NCBI GenBank assembly: GCA_947382415.1
Contig: CANCYO010000045.1
Span: forward strand, 1-23,584
Source of the DNA: an uncultured Lachnospiraceae bacterium
GTDB lineage: Bacteria; Bacillota; Clostridia; Lachnospirales; Lachnospiraceae
Length of the DNA stretch: 23,584 bases
Direction of reading: 5' to 3'
Each line of letters starts with the position of its first letter. Position 1 is the first letter of the stretch. Made by a program: the position numbers and the translations under genes. Below, piece after piece: positions 1 to 6,845 of this stretch. The notes below the pieces were generated by a model. That model saw only the letters and a program-made list of their open reading frames with translations. It made no database searches and was not told the DNA's origin.

Positions 1-2
1 CT

Positions 3-725
3 ATGAATCCAATTGCCGGATTAATAATAATTTTACTTGATTGCGTTGCGGGGCCAATCATTGTAGCCGCCTTTCTGATAATGATGACCATTGCAGCAAT
101 GAAAAACAATGGCTCAATAGCCAAAAAAGCATTTATTGTATTACTTGTATATGTGCTCCTTGCAGTAACTATAAATATCTACATGCTATATTTCTGGAAT
201 CCTTCTCCTTATCGGAATAAAAAAGCAGATGATGCCATATCCCGTGCCATCTATGAAGCAACGGGCGGGAAAGAAATATATTATCAAGAAAAAGATATCT
301 CTTCCGAAGGAGTGACCCATTATGAGTACATATTTTATAAAGAAAACGAAGGGCAACTGGAAAAAATGTTAAAGGCTGCAGACGCCGTAATACAACAAGA
401 CAAAATATGTGCAAAAATCAGTATTACTTGCCGCGTAATGATTTTTTCTCACGGATCGGAATTCGCATTGTCACTCGATAATTATTCTGATGCAGAACTG
501 GAAAACGCAGACTACCCATCTTTACAATATCTATGGATCAACGGAGGCTCGGTCAATCATACTACTATTTATAATATACCCGAGACATATCGTGGTTTAC
601 AAGGAATCAAATATCTGAAGCTTAGCGATGAGATGGCCGCAATCACAGAACGGGACAATATCGACTGGTACGAATACTTTCCTGATTTGGAAACTTTAGA
701 AGTTATTCCAAGGGAAACAAATAAT
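3..725 (+). pseudogene. Membrane-anchored hypothetical protein, 3' end apparently lost
   Basis: Unrecognised protein. The reading frame opens with an ATG two bases into the window, so no ribosome site can be seen and the true start could lie upstream. Two hydrophobic segments (about residues 5-32 and 42-64) are followed by a soluble region with a weak leucine-rich-repeat flavour (LKYL-like IKYLKLSDEM, then FPDLETLEVI). The region is clearly more AT-rich than its neighbours. The frame does not stop where the convergent histidine kinase ends (728-726). It continues to 1217, giving a 404-residue ORF whose last 163 residues are antisense to the kinase HATPase domain and read as junk (Arg/His/Leu-rich). 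I infer that residues 1-241 are the genuine part and that the native stop and terminator were removed by a deletion or rearrangement near 725. If annotated mechanically it would appear as 3..1217. Function unknown. Confidence 0.55.
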
Positions 726-2390
726 TCAGCCTGTACCCTCCGCAAACCGGATCATAACCGTCGTTCCCTCCCCCACAACGCTTTCCACCTCAATTATAGC
801 ATTATGAATCCTGGCGGCATGCTTGACGATAGAGAGGCCCAGCCCCGTTCCTCCTACCGCTTTGGAATGGCTCTTATCTACACGGTAGAAGCGTTCGAAG
901 ACACGTTCCTGATGTTCCGGCGCAATACCGATTCCGGTATCCCGGACAGAAAGAACGATGGCTGCATCCTCCTTTTGGATGTCTACGATGACTTTTCCGT
1001 TTTCATGATTATACTTAATTGCATTGTCACAGAGATTATAAATGATACTGTACAACAGCGGCGCTGCGCCATTGAGGACGGCCGGCCCTCCGGACAGCTC
1101 CACCGTGACACCGGCAGACTCAGCCTCCGGTTTCAGACTCTGTACCGCCTGCACGGCCAGCTCATAGAGATCAACGCGCTCCCGGCACATCCCGTCAGCG
1201 CCCTCATCGAGATGTGAGAGGCTGATGATATCTTCCACCAGTCGTATCAATCTCTGCGCTTCATCATAAATCCTTCCCGCAAAAGGAATCCTGTCCGCTT
1301 CTCTCACCATATTATTTTTCAATAATTCCGCATAACCGGAGATAGAATGCAGAGGTGTTTTTAATTCGTGGGAGACATTGGCAGTGAATTCACGGCGCAT
1401 CTGTTCTGCCTTCTCCTTTTCTGTCACATTAAAGAAAAAGACTGCCGCTCCTTTTACAGCGTTCCCGGAAATGATGGGTTCAACGTCTATCTGATAGCGT
1501 TCCTCATGCAGTTCCAGGGTCTGTTCTCCCGGCTCTCCCCGCAGCACTTTAGAAAACATCTCCTTCAGGCCGGGAATCCGGCCAAGCTCCGTCATATCCG
1601 TACCTACAGGCTCCTGCTGTGCGTCCAGCAGTCTGCGCGCCGCAGGATTGATGCTGATGATCTCACCTCTTTGATTCAGAAGAACCATACCTTCCTTCAT
1701 ACTCCCGATGATTGTATTCAATTCATTCTGTTTCCGCTGCAGCTCAAGCTCCTGTTGGTGGATCTGTTTTTGCTGACTGTCAATACGGCTCAAAAACGGA
1801 GCGAGCTCATCATATCCCTCATTAGTCAGCGGTGCATCCAGATTAATCTCATTCAGCGGTTTTACAATCTCCTGTGAAAGACGGATTGCCAAAATAACAG
1901 AGAGGAGTAAGGCAACGGCCGCTATGATACAGATCGGCTGCATCATCCCCAATAGCAGTGTCAATATAGAGTCCTGAGAAATAGAGAGCCTGAGTATGGT
2001 ACCGTCAGGAAGCCTCTGCGCGGAATACAATGAGCGTTCCATCAATGTCGAAGAATAACGCCTGCTCTCCCCATAGCCTTCCGATAACGCCTGTTTGATC
2101 TCAGTCCTTTCCAGATGATTTTCCATCCCTGCCGTATCCGAGTCACTGTCATAGAGAACGCTTCCATCCTCACCGATCCATGTGATGCGATAATTTGCCG
2201 CCTGAAAATCCCGGAAATATCCGATTCCCTCATTGCCAACGCCCTGTGCAGCGAGGCTTGTCTGCATTTTGAGCTGGGCCTGCTGCACATCGGAAAAATA
2301 CTCATACAGCACACCCATGCTCAGAACAAATGATGCAAGAAAAACCACAAGGGCAACGAGACAGATAGAACGGAAAATACGTTTTGTCAT
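726..2390 (-). CDS. PhoR-like sensor histidine kinase
   Basis: 554-residue membrane histidine kinase. TM1 is about residues 7-29. An extracytoplasmic sensor follows (about 30-140, containing ITWIGEDGSVLYDSDSD and a MENHLERTEI stretch typical of PhoR-like kinases), then TM2 (about 142-167) and a linker. A PAS domain lies near 220-320 (GMVLLNQRGEIISINPAARR). The HisKA box is NVSHELKTPLHSISGYAELL, with the phospho-accepting His. The HATPase has an N box (LCDNAIKYN), G1 (DTGIGIAPEH), an F box (ERFYRVDKSHS) and G2 (GGTGLGLSIVKH). Start chosen at 2390 because this ATG overlaps the stop of the response regulator (ATGA), indicating translational coupling; a longer frame to 2522 only overlaps the regulator. 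It autophosphorylates at the membrane and passes phosphate to the cognate regulator just upstream. A phosphate-sensing role is plausible by family resemblance, but no pst or pho genes are visible. No terminator follows its stop. Confidence 0.93.
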   Translation of the reverse strand: MTKRIFRSICLVALVVFLASFVLSMGVLYEYFSDVQQAQLKMQTSLAAQGVGNEGIGYFRDFQAANYRITWIGEDGSVLYDSDSDTAGMENHLERTEIKQALSEGYGESRRYSSTLMERSLYSAQRLPDGTILRLSISQDSILTLLLGMMQPICIIAAVALLLSVILAIRLSQEIVKPLNEINLDAPLTNEGYDELAPFLSRIDSQQKQIHQQELELQRKQNELNTIIGSMKEGMVLLNQRGEIISINPAARRLLDAQQEPVGTDMTELGRIPGLKEMFSKVLRGEPGEQTLELHEERYQIDVEPIISGNAVKGAAVFFFNVTEKEKAEQMRREFTANVSHELKTPLHSISGYAELLKNNMVREADRIPFAGRIYDEAQRLIRLVEDIISLSHLDEGADGMCRERVDLYELAVQAVQSLKPEAESAGVTVELSGGPAVLNGAAPLLYSIIYNLCDNAIKYNHENGKVIVDIQKEDAAIVLSVRDTGIGIAPEHQERVFERFYRVDKSHSKAVGGTGLGLSIVKHAARIHNAIIEVESVVGEGTTVMIRFAEGTG

Positions 2391-3061
2391 ACGCCCTCCT
2401 CCATACGATAGCCGACGCCCCGCACTGTTTTGATATATCCTCCGCACTCTCCCAGCTTCGTCCGAAGCGTTCCGATGTGAACATCCACAGTTCGGGTCTC
2501 CCCTGTATAATCCATCCCCCAAACTCTCTCAAGAAGCCGGTCTCGGGTAAACACCCGTCCCTGATTTTCCACAAAGATCCGAAGCAGTTCATATTCCTTC
2601 AGGGTCAGTTGGACACGCTCACCTTTCACCAGAACGGTATAGGTTTCCGGATTCAGTTCCAGCGCTCCAACGTGCAGAGTCCGCAATGCATCAGCCGGAC
2701 TTGTACGACGCAGTACCGCCCTGATGCGGGAAACCATTTCCATCATGCCAAAGGGCTTTGCCAGATAATCATCCGCACCCAGATCAAGCCCGGTAACCTT
2801 GTCGTACTCCGTCCCCCTGGCAGTGGCCATAATAACCGGTACAGATGATGTATCAGGCTGCTGCCGAAGCTTTTTCAAAATGCTGATTCCGTCCTCGCCG
2901 GGAAGCATGATATCCAGCATAATAAGCTGCGGCTTTTCTGTCCGCAGAGCGCTGAAAAGATCGTCCCCGCAGACAACCCCTTTTGCTTCAAATCCCACAG
3001 AATTCAAGGTATAAATCATCAGCTCACGGATCGAATCATCATCCTCTACACAAAAGATCAT
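2387..3061 (-). CDS. OmpR/PhoP-family response regulator
   Basis: 224-residue two-component regulator. The receiver domain spans about residues 1-120, with the acidic pocket EDDD near the N-terminus, the phospho-acceptor Asp in LIMLDIMLPGEDG, and the conserved Lys in YLAKPFG. A C-terminal winged-helix Trans_reg_C domain follows (LTLKEYELLRIFVENQGRVF ... VDVHIGTLRTKL ... VRGVGYRM). Start at 3061 is preferred because the protein then begins MIFCVEDDDS, directly in beta-1 of the receiver, at the usual family length, with GGGAGG just upstream. The in-frame ATG at 3094 and the non-canonical 3115 add only an uncharacteristic leader. It is translationally coupled to the histidine kinase and probably activates or represses genes in response to that kinase. 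The divergent intergenic region contains two small palindromes that could be its own operator. Confidence 0.93.
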   Translation of the reverse strand: MIFCVEDDDSIRELMIYTLNSVGFEAKGVVCGDDLFSALRTEKPQLIMLDIMLPGEDGISILKKLRQQPDTSSVPVIMATARGTEYDKVTGLDLGADDYLAKPFGMMEMVSRIRAVLRRTSPADALRTLHVGALELNPETYTVLVKGERVQLTLKEYELLRIFVENQGRVFTRDRLLERVWGMDYTGETRTVDVHIGTLRTKLGECGGYIKTVRGVGYRMEEGV

Positions 3062-3105
3062 TGCCTCCCATCCCCTTCCTTTGATTTCAATCATGTTTCG
3101 AGCTA

Positions 3106-3134
3106 ATACTATCACATATGATGTGTTTCATCAA
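3106..3134 (-). promoter_or_regulatory. Putative SigA promoter of the two-component operon
   Basis: On the minus strand TTGATG (3134-3129) is separated by 17 bp from TAGTAT (3111-3106), about 45 bp upstream of the regulator start at 3061. The -35 element overlaps a perfect TGTGTT-N5-AACACA inverted repeat, a good position for repression or autoregulation. Read from sequence only. Confidence 0.5.
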
Positions 3135-3138
3135 CACA
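3122..3138. repeat. Perfect 6-5-6 inverted repeat, candidate operator
   Basis: TGTGTT (3122-3127), TCATC spacer, AACACA (3133-3138). It partly overlaps a second small inverted repeat, CACAT-ATG-ATGTG (3113-3125). Both lie between the divergent regulator and thioesterase promoters. The binding protein is unknown. Confidence 0.45.
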
Positions 3139-3150
3139 GCTCAAACGTCA

Positions 3151-3179
3151 TTGTGCCTCAGCCGGTTGTATGCTATACT
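3151..3179 (+). promoter_or_regulatory. SigA promoter with extended -10 for the thioesterase gene
   Basis: TTGTGC (3151-3156), 17-bp spacer, TATACT (3174-3179), preceded by TG at 3171-3172 (extended -10). The ATG at 3251 has an AAAGGAG ribosome site (3235-3241) 9 bases before it. Confidence 0.6.
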
Positions 3180-3250
3180 CTTACTGTCATTCATATCAAA
3201 AAGCAGGAATTCGGGAAGAATAATTCTATTATAAAAAGGAGCATCTGCCA

Positions 3251-3751
3251 ATGGAAGAAAAAACAAATACAAACACTGCATTATCTCCCAAAAAAGTATC
3301 GGACTCCACCACGGAGCAGATCCACATGATCATGTATCATCACATAAACGGCATCAACCGGCTGTTCGGCGGCCAGCTTCTCTCATGGATCGACGAGGTG
3401 GCAGGCATCACGGCCAAGCGGCACTGCGGCAGGGATGCCACCACCGTGGCCATCGACAATCTGCATTTCAAGTCCGGCGTGTACCTCAACGATCTGCTGG
3501 TGCTGGTGGGCAAAGTCACCTATGTGGGCAATACCTCGCTGGAGGTGCGGGTGGACTCTTATATCGAGAAACCTGACGGTTCCCGTCACGCCATCAACCG
3601 GGCCTATTTTGTCATGGTGGGTATGGGAGACGACGACAAACCCACTCCTGTTCCGCCCCTGATACTGGAAAATGAGGGCGAACGCATGGAGTGGGCCAAT
3701 GCCGAGAAACGCAGAGAACTGCGTATGCTGCGCAAGAAGGAAGGCTTCTAG
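3251..3751 (+). CDS. Hotdog-fold acyl-CoA thioesterase (acyl-CoA hydrolase family)
   Basis: 166-residue cytoplasmic protein of the YkhA/YciA-like acyl-CoA thioesterase family, which hydrolyses fatty acyl-CoA to free acid and CoA. The family pattern is clear: a long HotDog helix motif (INRLFGGQLLSWIDEVAGIT, residues about 36-55), then VAIDNLHFKSGVYLNDLLVL and the strand TSLEVRVDSYIEK. Length is normal for a single hotdog domain. The C-terminal tail is charged (EKRRELRMLRKKEGF). It has its own promoter and ribosome site and is transcribed divergently from the two-component pair. Its end is convergent with the GH25 gene only 23 bp away. A 15-bp tandem duplication straddles the stop codon, and both copies would encode the same KEGF-stop ending. 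Substrate chain length cannot be read from sequence. Confidence 0.88.
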   Translation: MEEKTNTNTALSPKKVSDSTTEQIHMIMYHHINGINRLFGGQLLSWIDEVAGITAKRHCGRDATTVAIDNLHFKSGVYLNDLLVLVGKVTYVGNTSLEVRVDSYIEKPDGSRHAINRAYFVMVGMGDDDKPTPVPPLILENEGERMEWANAEKRRELRMLRKKEGF

Positions 3752-3765
3752 AAGGAAGGTTTCTG
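3736..3765 (+). repeat. 15-bp tandem duplication across a stop codon
   Basis: GAAGGAAGGCTTCTA (3736-3750) is followed immediately by GAAGGAAGGTTTCTG (3751-3765), differing at two positions. The TAG stop (3749-3751) sits on the junction. The second copy would also end the frame, in TGA, after the same residues. Confidence 0.8.
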
Positions 3766-3774
3766 ATTTATTTA

Positions 3775-4995
3775 TTATTCCCAGAAAGGTTCAAAGCAAA
3801 TATTCAAATCCACATTTGAAGCGATACCGCTTACGCTGCCCTTGTCGCTGTACTGCCAGATTTTGTATTCATAGGGATAATACATGTCGTCATTGTAGTA
3901 TGCCAGCCACTTGTCGTACTGCTCCAGGGGTTCGATGTCCAGCATCAGAGCACCCATCTCCATGTTGTGGTAAATGATGGGCTTATATCCGGCCGCCTCC
4001 ACAGTCTGGCAGAAGAGCTGAGTGAGATTGGTGCGCTCCTCCACGGAGAGCTGATTCATCCGTCCGGTGGGGTCCGCAGTCTTCTCCACATCGTATACGA
4101 TGGGACATTTCACATCATAGGCAGAGAGCTTCTGCATCACCAGTTCCGCCTCTTCGGCGATCTCCTGCTCGTTTACCGCCTGCGAATAGATGTAGACGCC
4201 CACATGGATGCCTGCGTCCATGGCTCCTTTGATATTTCTGTCAAACTGCTCATCCTCCACCAGCTTTCCGGTGCCGTAACCGCGGTTTGCCACACGGATA
4301 AAGGCAAATTCCACGCCGTCTGAGGCCACAGCCTGCCAGTCGATATTGCCCTGGAAACGGGAGACATCGATACCCTTGTGGGAGATGACCTGTTCGCCAT
4401 CCATATACTGATATTCACCGGTCTCCAGAATATTCAGATTCTCGTCGCTGTATGGACTCAGCTTCAGTTCCCAATTGATGGGCACAAAGTGGAATTTGCC
4501 GTTACTCACCACCACCATCTCATCAGGATAGAAGGGTCTGAGCACTTCCACCATGGTATCGTCCCCGGTCTCCAGCCCCGCGCGGATGCCGTTTAACACC
4601 TCGGCTCTGGCGTCCTCCACAGCCTGAAGCTTCTCTGCCTCCGCCTGCGTCACCGCCTCTGCAGCAGCGCTGGCAGCCGCACTGGTGGCAGCCTCCTCCA
4701 CCATGGCGTTCAGTTCCGCCTCTGTGAGCGTCACCTGTTTATCTTCGGGCAAAAGCTCTGCCCCCATGGACACTCCCACCTCTTTGATGCTGTTCTCCAG
4801 TCTGTTATTGATCCAGCCAATGATGATGCCCGCCGCACACATAACGATGATCAGCACTGCCAGATAACCGAGTATGATCAGCGCTGAACGCAGTTTCCCG
4901 TTTTTACGTTTTCTGGTTCTGCCCAGACGGTCTTCTGCGTAACGATATCCCGAACCCTGACTTCTCGCATTATTCATATCCTGCTCTAATCTCAT
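3775..4995 (-). CDS. Membrane-anchored GH25 muramidase (lysozyme family)
   Basis: 406-residue protein predicted to cleave the beta-1,4 MurNAc-GlcNAc bond of peptidoglycan outside the membrane. A basic cytosolic N-terminus (RTRKRKNGKLR) precedes one TM helix (about 37-61). Then comes an Ala/Glu-rich, probably helical stalk (about 85-140) and a spacer. The GH25 domain occupies about 205-406. GH25 signature residues are visible: GIDVSRFQGNIDW (first catalytic Asp), the YDVE motif (Asp-x-Glu pair) and NVDLN near the C-terminus (the later conserved Asp). Start at 4995 has AAAGGAG 7-8 bases upstream. It lies in the same direction as sigF, 93 bp downstream, with no obvious terminator between them, so co-transcription is possible. 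Its job could be wall remodelling in growth or during sporulation; the sequence does not decide. Confidence 0.9.
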   Translation of the reverse strand: MRLEQDMNNARSQGSGYRYAEDRLGRTRKRKNGKLRSALIILGYLAVLIIVMCAAGIIIGWINNRLENSIKEVGVSMGAELLPEDKQVTLTEAELNAMVEEAATSAAASAAAEAVTQAEAEKLQAVEDARAEVLNGIRAGLETGDDTMVEVLRPFYPDEMVVVSNGKFHFVPINWELKLSPYSDENLNILETGEYQYMDGEQVISHKGIDVSRFQGNIDWQAVASDGVEFAFIRVANRGYGTGKLVEDEQFDRNIKGAMDAGIHVGVYIYSQAVNEQEIAEEAELVMQKLSAYDVKCPIVYDVEKTADPTGRMNQLSVEERTNLTQLFCQTVEAAGYKPIIYHNMEMGALMLDIEPLEQYDKWLAYYNDDMYYPYEYKIWQYSDKGSVSGIASNVDLNICFEPFWE

Positions 4996-5088
4996 ATCAT
5001 CTCTCCTTTTAACCTATCATACTAAAAATAAACAGGAAAAAAAAGAAGAAATTTTATATTTTATACATTTTTAAGGTTACTGTATTTT

Positions 5089-5841
5089 TCAGGCAATACT
5101 CTGTCTCATCCGCAACAGTATCTTTTTCTCCAGACGGCTGACCTGTACCTGACTGATTCCCATGACTGCCGCCACCTCCACCTGAGTGCGGTTCTGGAAA
5201 TAGCGCATGTGGATCAGCTCGCGCTCACGCTCTGTCAGTCCCTCCATAAGCTGGGTGAGCAGCATATGGTTCAAAAGCTCCTCCTTCTCATAATCTACCG
5301 CTTCCTCCGCGATATTCCCCACGCTCCCTTTACCTGAAGCCACACGGTCCACCAGATAGAGTTCGCTGCCGTCCTCCTGATAGACGGCCGCATAGATGGA
5401 TTCCACCTCTCTGGTGGCCTCCATGGCCAGCACCATTTCTTCCTCGGAAAGCGCAGTCTCCCGGGACAGTTCCTGCAGGGTGGGTTCTCTGCCCAGACTG
5501 CTCTGCAGTCTCTGCCTCACCACCCGCACCTTCAGGGCATTCTCCTTGATGACCCTGGACACCTTGATGGGCCCGTCGTCCCGCAGGAAACGCTTGATCT
5601 CCCCGGTGATCATGGGCACCGCATAGGTTGAAAATTTCAGTCCGAGACTCAGGTCAAACTTGTCTATGGCTTTGATGAGTCCGATCACTCCTATCTGAAA
5701 CAGATCCTCCAATTCATATCCGCGTCCGGCAAAGCGTCTGACAATATGATGTACCAGACCCAGATTTTTTTCTATCAGTACCTCTCTCGCCTCTTTATCC
5801 CCGCTCTGTGATCTCGCAATCAGTACTGATGTCTCTTCCAT
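5089..5841 (-). CDS. sigF: Forespore RNA polymerase sigma factor SigF
   Basis: 250-residue sigma-70 family factor of the sporulation SigF/SigG class, expected to direct early forespore transcription after asymmetric division. Region 2 is clear (NLGLVHHIVRRFAGRGYELE, DLFQIGVIGLIKAIDKFD, LGLKFSTYAVPMITGEIKRF), with the characteristic RDDGPIKVSR that follows. Region 3 contains LGREPTLQELS. Region 4 has the helix-turn-helix QVEVAAVMGISQVQVSRLEK. Identity as SigF rather than SigG rests on synteny: it is the third gene after spoIIAA and spoIIAB, its ATG 3 bases past the spoIIAB stop, with GAGGAATAGCCT as coupled ribosome site. Activity should be held in check by the SpoIIAB anti-sigma factor upstream. 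Confidence 0.95.
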   Translation of the reverse strand: MEETSVLIARSQSGDKEAREVLIEKNLGLVHHIVRRFAGRGYELEDLFQIGVIGLIKAIDKFDLSLGLKFSTYAVPMITGEIKRFLRDDGPIKVSRVIKENALKVRVVRQRLQSSLGREPTLQELSRETALSEEEMVLAMEATREVESIYAAVYQEDGSELYLVDRVASGKGSVGNIAEEAVDYEKEELLNHMLLTQLMEGLTERERELIHMRYFQNRTQVEVAAVMGISQVQVSRLEKKILLRMRQSIA

Positions 5842-5844
5842 AGG

Positions 5845-6414
5845 CTATTCCTCGCAGTCAATCCACGCGGTAGAACCCATTTTTTTCATCATTCGCACGA
5901 TGGTACCCTGCCCGGGTACGCTCTCAACCTCCAGATCATCCATAAAGGCCTCCATAAAGGCAAATCCCATACCGGAACGGTCCAGCTCAGGCCGGGTGGT
6001 AAAAAGCGGCTCCATGGCCTGCTCCAGATCCGCGATCCCCTTCCCTTTGTCCTCTACCTCGATATGTAGCACATCTCCCTCCAGAATACATTTGAGACGC
6101 ACCTTCCCGGGATGAATGGGACATTCCGTCACGGGCCTTTCCCCATGTCTGCCATAGCCGTAAAAATTCTCATAGCCATGAATAATGCTGTTGGTCACCG
6201 CCTCGGAAACCGCGGTCTTTACATCCGCAAGCTCCTCCAGCGTGGGATTTAAATGCGCCACAAACGCTGCTACGGCCACCCGCGCAAAGCTCTCGTTTCT
6301 GGAGATGGCATCAAAAAATATTTCCATCTCGTTCTTTGTTATCAGAGTTTTCGCTATCTGCGCCTTCGTTATTTGAGTCTTCGTTATCTGCGTCTTCGCT
6401 GTTTGAGTGCTCAT
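5845..6414 (-). CDS. spoIIAB: Anti-sigma F factor / serine kinase SpoIIAB, with repeat-built N-terminus
   Basis: GHKL-fold anti-sigma factor that binds SigF and phosphorylates SpoIIAA on serine. ATP-site motifs are intact: N box EAVTNSIIHGYE, G1 EDKGKGIADLE, the conserved PLFTTRPELDRSGMGF G2/lid, and GQGTIVRM. At 189 residues it is longer than the usual ~145. The excess has two sources. A 26-residue N-terminal extension is made of pentapeptides (AKTQI, TKTQI, TKAQI, AKTLI, TKNEM; 15-bp units), the last of which is the normal family N-terminus (KNEM). An insertion of about 16 residues (about 83-102) follows HGYE. Start 6414 is supported by an ATGA overlap with spoIIAA; the internal ATG at 6327 would remove the repeats but also the conserved KNE. 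The remaining sequence is otherwise typical, so it is probably functional. Confidence 0.93.
   Translation of the reverse strand: MSTQTAKTQITKTQITKAQIAKTLITKNEMEIFFDAISRNESFARVAVAAFVAHLNPTLEELADVKTAVSEAVTNSIIHGYENFYGYGRHGERPVTECPIHPGKVRLKCILEGDVLHIEVEDKGKGIADLEQAMEPLFTTRPELDRSGMGFAFMEAFMDDLEVESVPGQGTIVRMMKKMGSTAWIDCEE
6325..6399 (-). repeat. Five tandem 15-bp units in the spoIIAB coding start
   Basis: In-frame units encode AKTQI (6399-6385), TKTQI, TKAQI, AKTLI and TKNEM (6339-6325). The preceding MSTQT looks like a sixth, diverged unit. Units differ by a few bases each, so the expansion is not brand new. Confidence 0.85.
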
Positions 6415-6716
6415 GCCAGTACCTCCACAATTTTATTCAACCCCGCCAGAGTGAACATCCGCTGAATCTGCCTGTCCACATGGATGGCGTACACCCTGCC
6501 TCCAAAGCAGGCGATCTTGCGGTATCTTCCCATGATGATTCCGATGCCGGAGGAGTCCATAAACCGGGTGTCCTCAAAGTCAAAAATCACATGGGCTACA
6601 TTTTGCTGCAGGATAAAGCGGTCAGCATTCTCGCAGATGTAGGACGCCAGGTGGTGATCCACCTCCTCGGGCAGCCGGACCATAAGACAATTGTCAATAA
6701 TCTGAAAATCTTCCAT
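6411..6716 (-). CDS. spoIIAA: Anti-anti-sigma factor SpoIIAA
   Basis: 101-residue STAS-domain protein. In its unphosphorylated form it displaces SpoIIAB from SigF, and SpoIIAB inactivates it by phosphorylating the conserved serine in the RFMDSSGIGIIMGRY motif (about residues 50-64). The rest matches the family: an N-terminal strand DNCLMVRLPEEVDHHLA, then VIFDFEDTRF before the phosphosite. Start at 6716 gives MEDFQIIDN and has AAGGAG 9 bases upstream; the frame to 6758 runs back through the upstream terminator and is rejected. First gene of the spoIIA operon, overlapping spoIIAB by four bases. A SigH promoter would be expected, but I could not place one convincingly in the 130 bp upstream. 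Confidence 0.95.
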   Translation of the reverse strand: MEDFQIIDNCLMVRLPEEVDHHLASYICENADRFILQQNVAHVIFDFEDTRFMDSSGIGIIMGRYRKIACFGGRVYAIHVDRQIQRMFTLAGLNKIVEVLA

Positions 6717-6746
6717 TGTTCCCTTCTCCTTTTTCACAAATAAGAA

Positions 6747-6777
6747 AAGAACCCGCAATTCCTGGATGCAGGTTCTT
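6747..6777 (-). terminator. Rho-independent terminator of the valS-folC-TPR operon
   Basis: On the minus strand an 11-bp stem (AAGAACCTGCA, 6777-6767, pairing with TGCGGGTTCTT, 6757-6747, one G-U pair) with a 9-nt loop is followed by TTCTTA. It sits between the TPR gene and spoIIAA, separating the housekeeping transcript from the sporulation operon. Confidence 0.75.
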
Positions 6778-6845
6778 GTCTTTCGTAATTTATGAATTCT
6801 TTGGTCCGGTCTCCCGGTGGCGGGACTCTTCTTAAGCTTTGCCGG

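Noticed and set aside
6717..6800. SigH promoter for the spoIIA operon
   Set aside because: An AAAGAATTC -10-like element lies near 6790 and AGGAATT is in the terminator loop region, but neither pairs with a correctly spaced partner element; not called.
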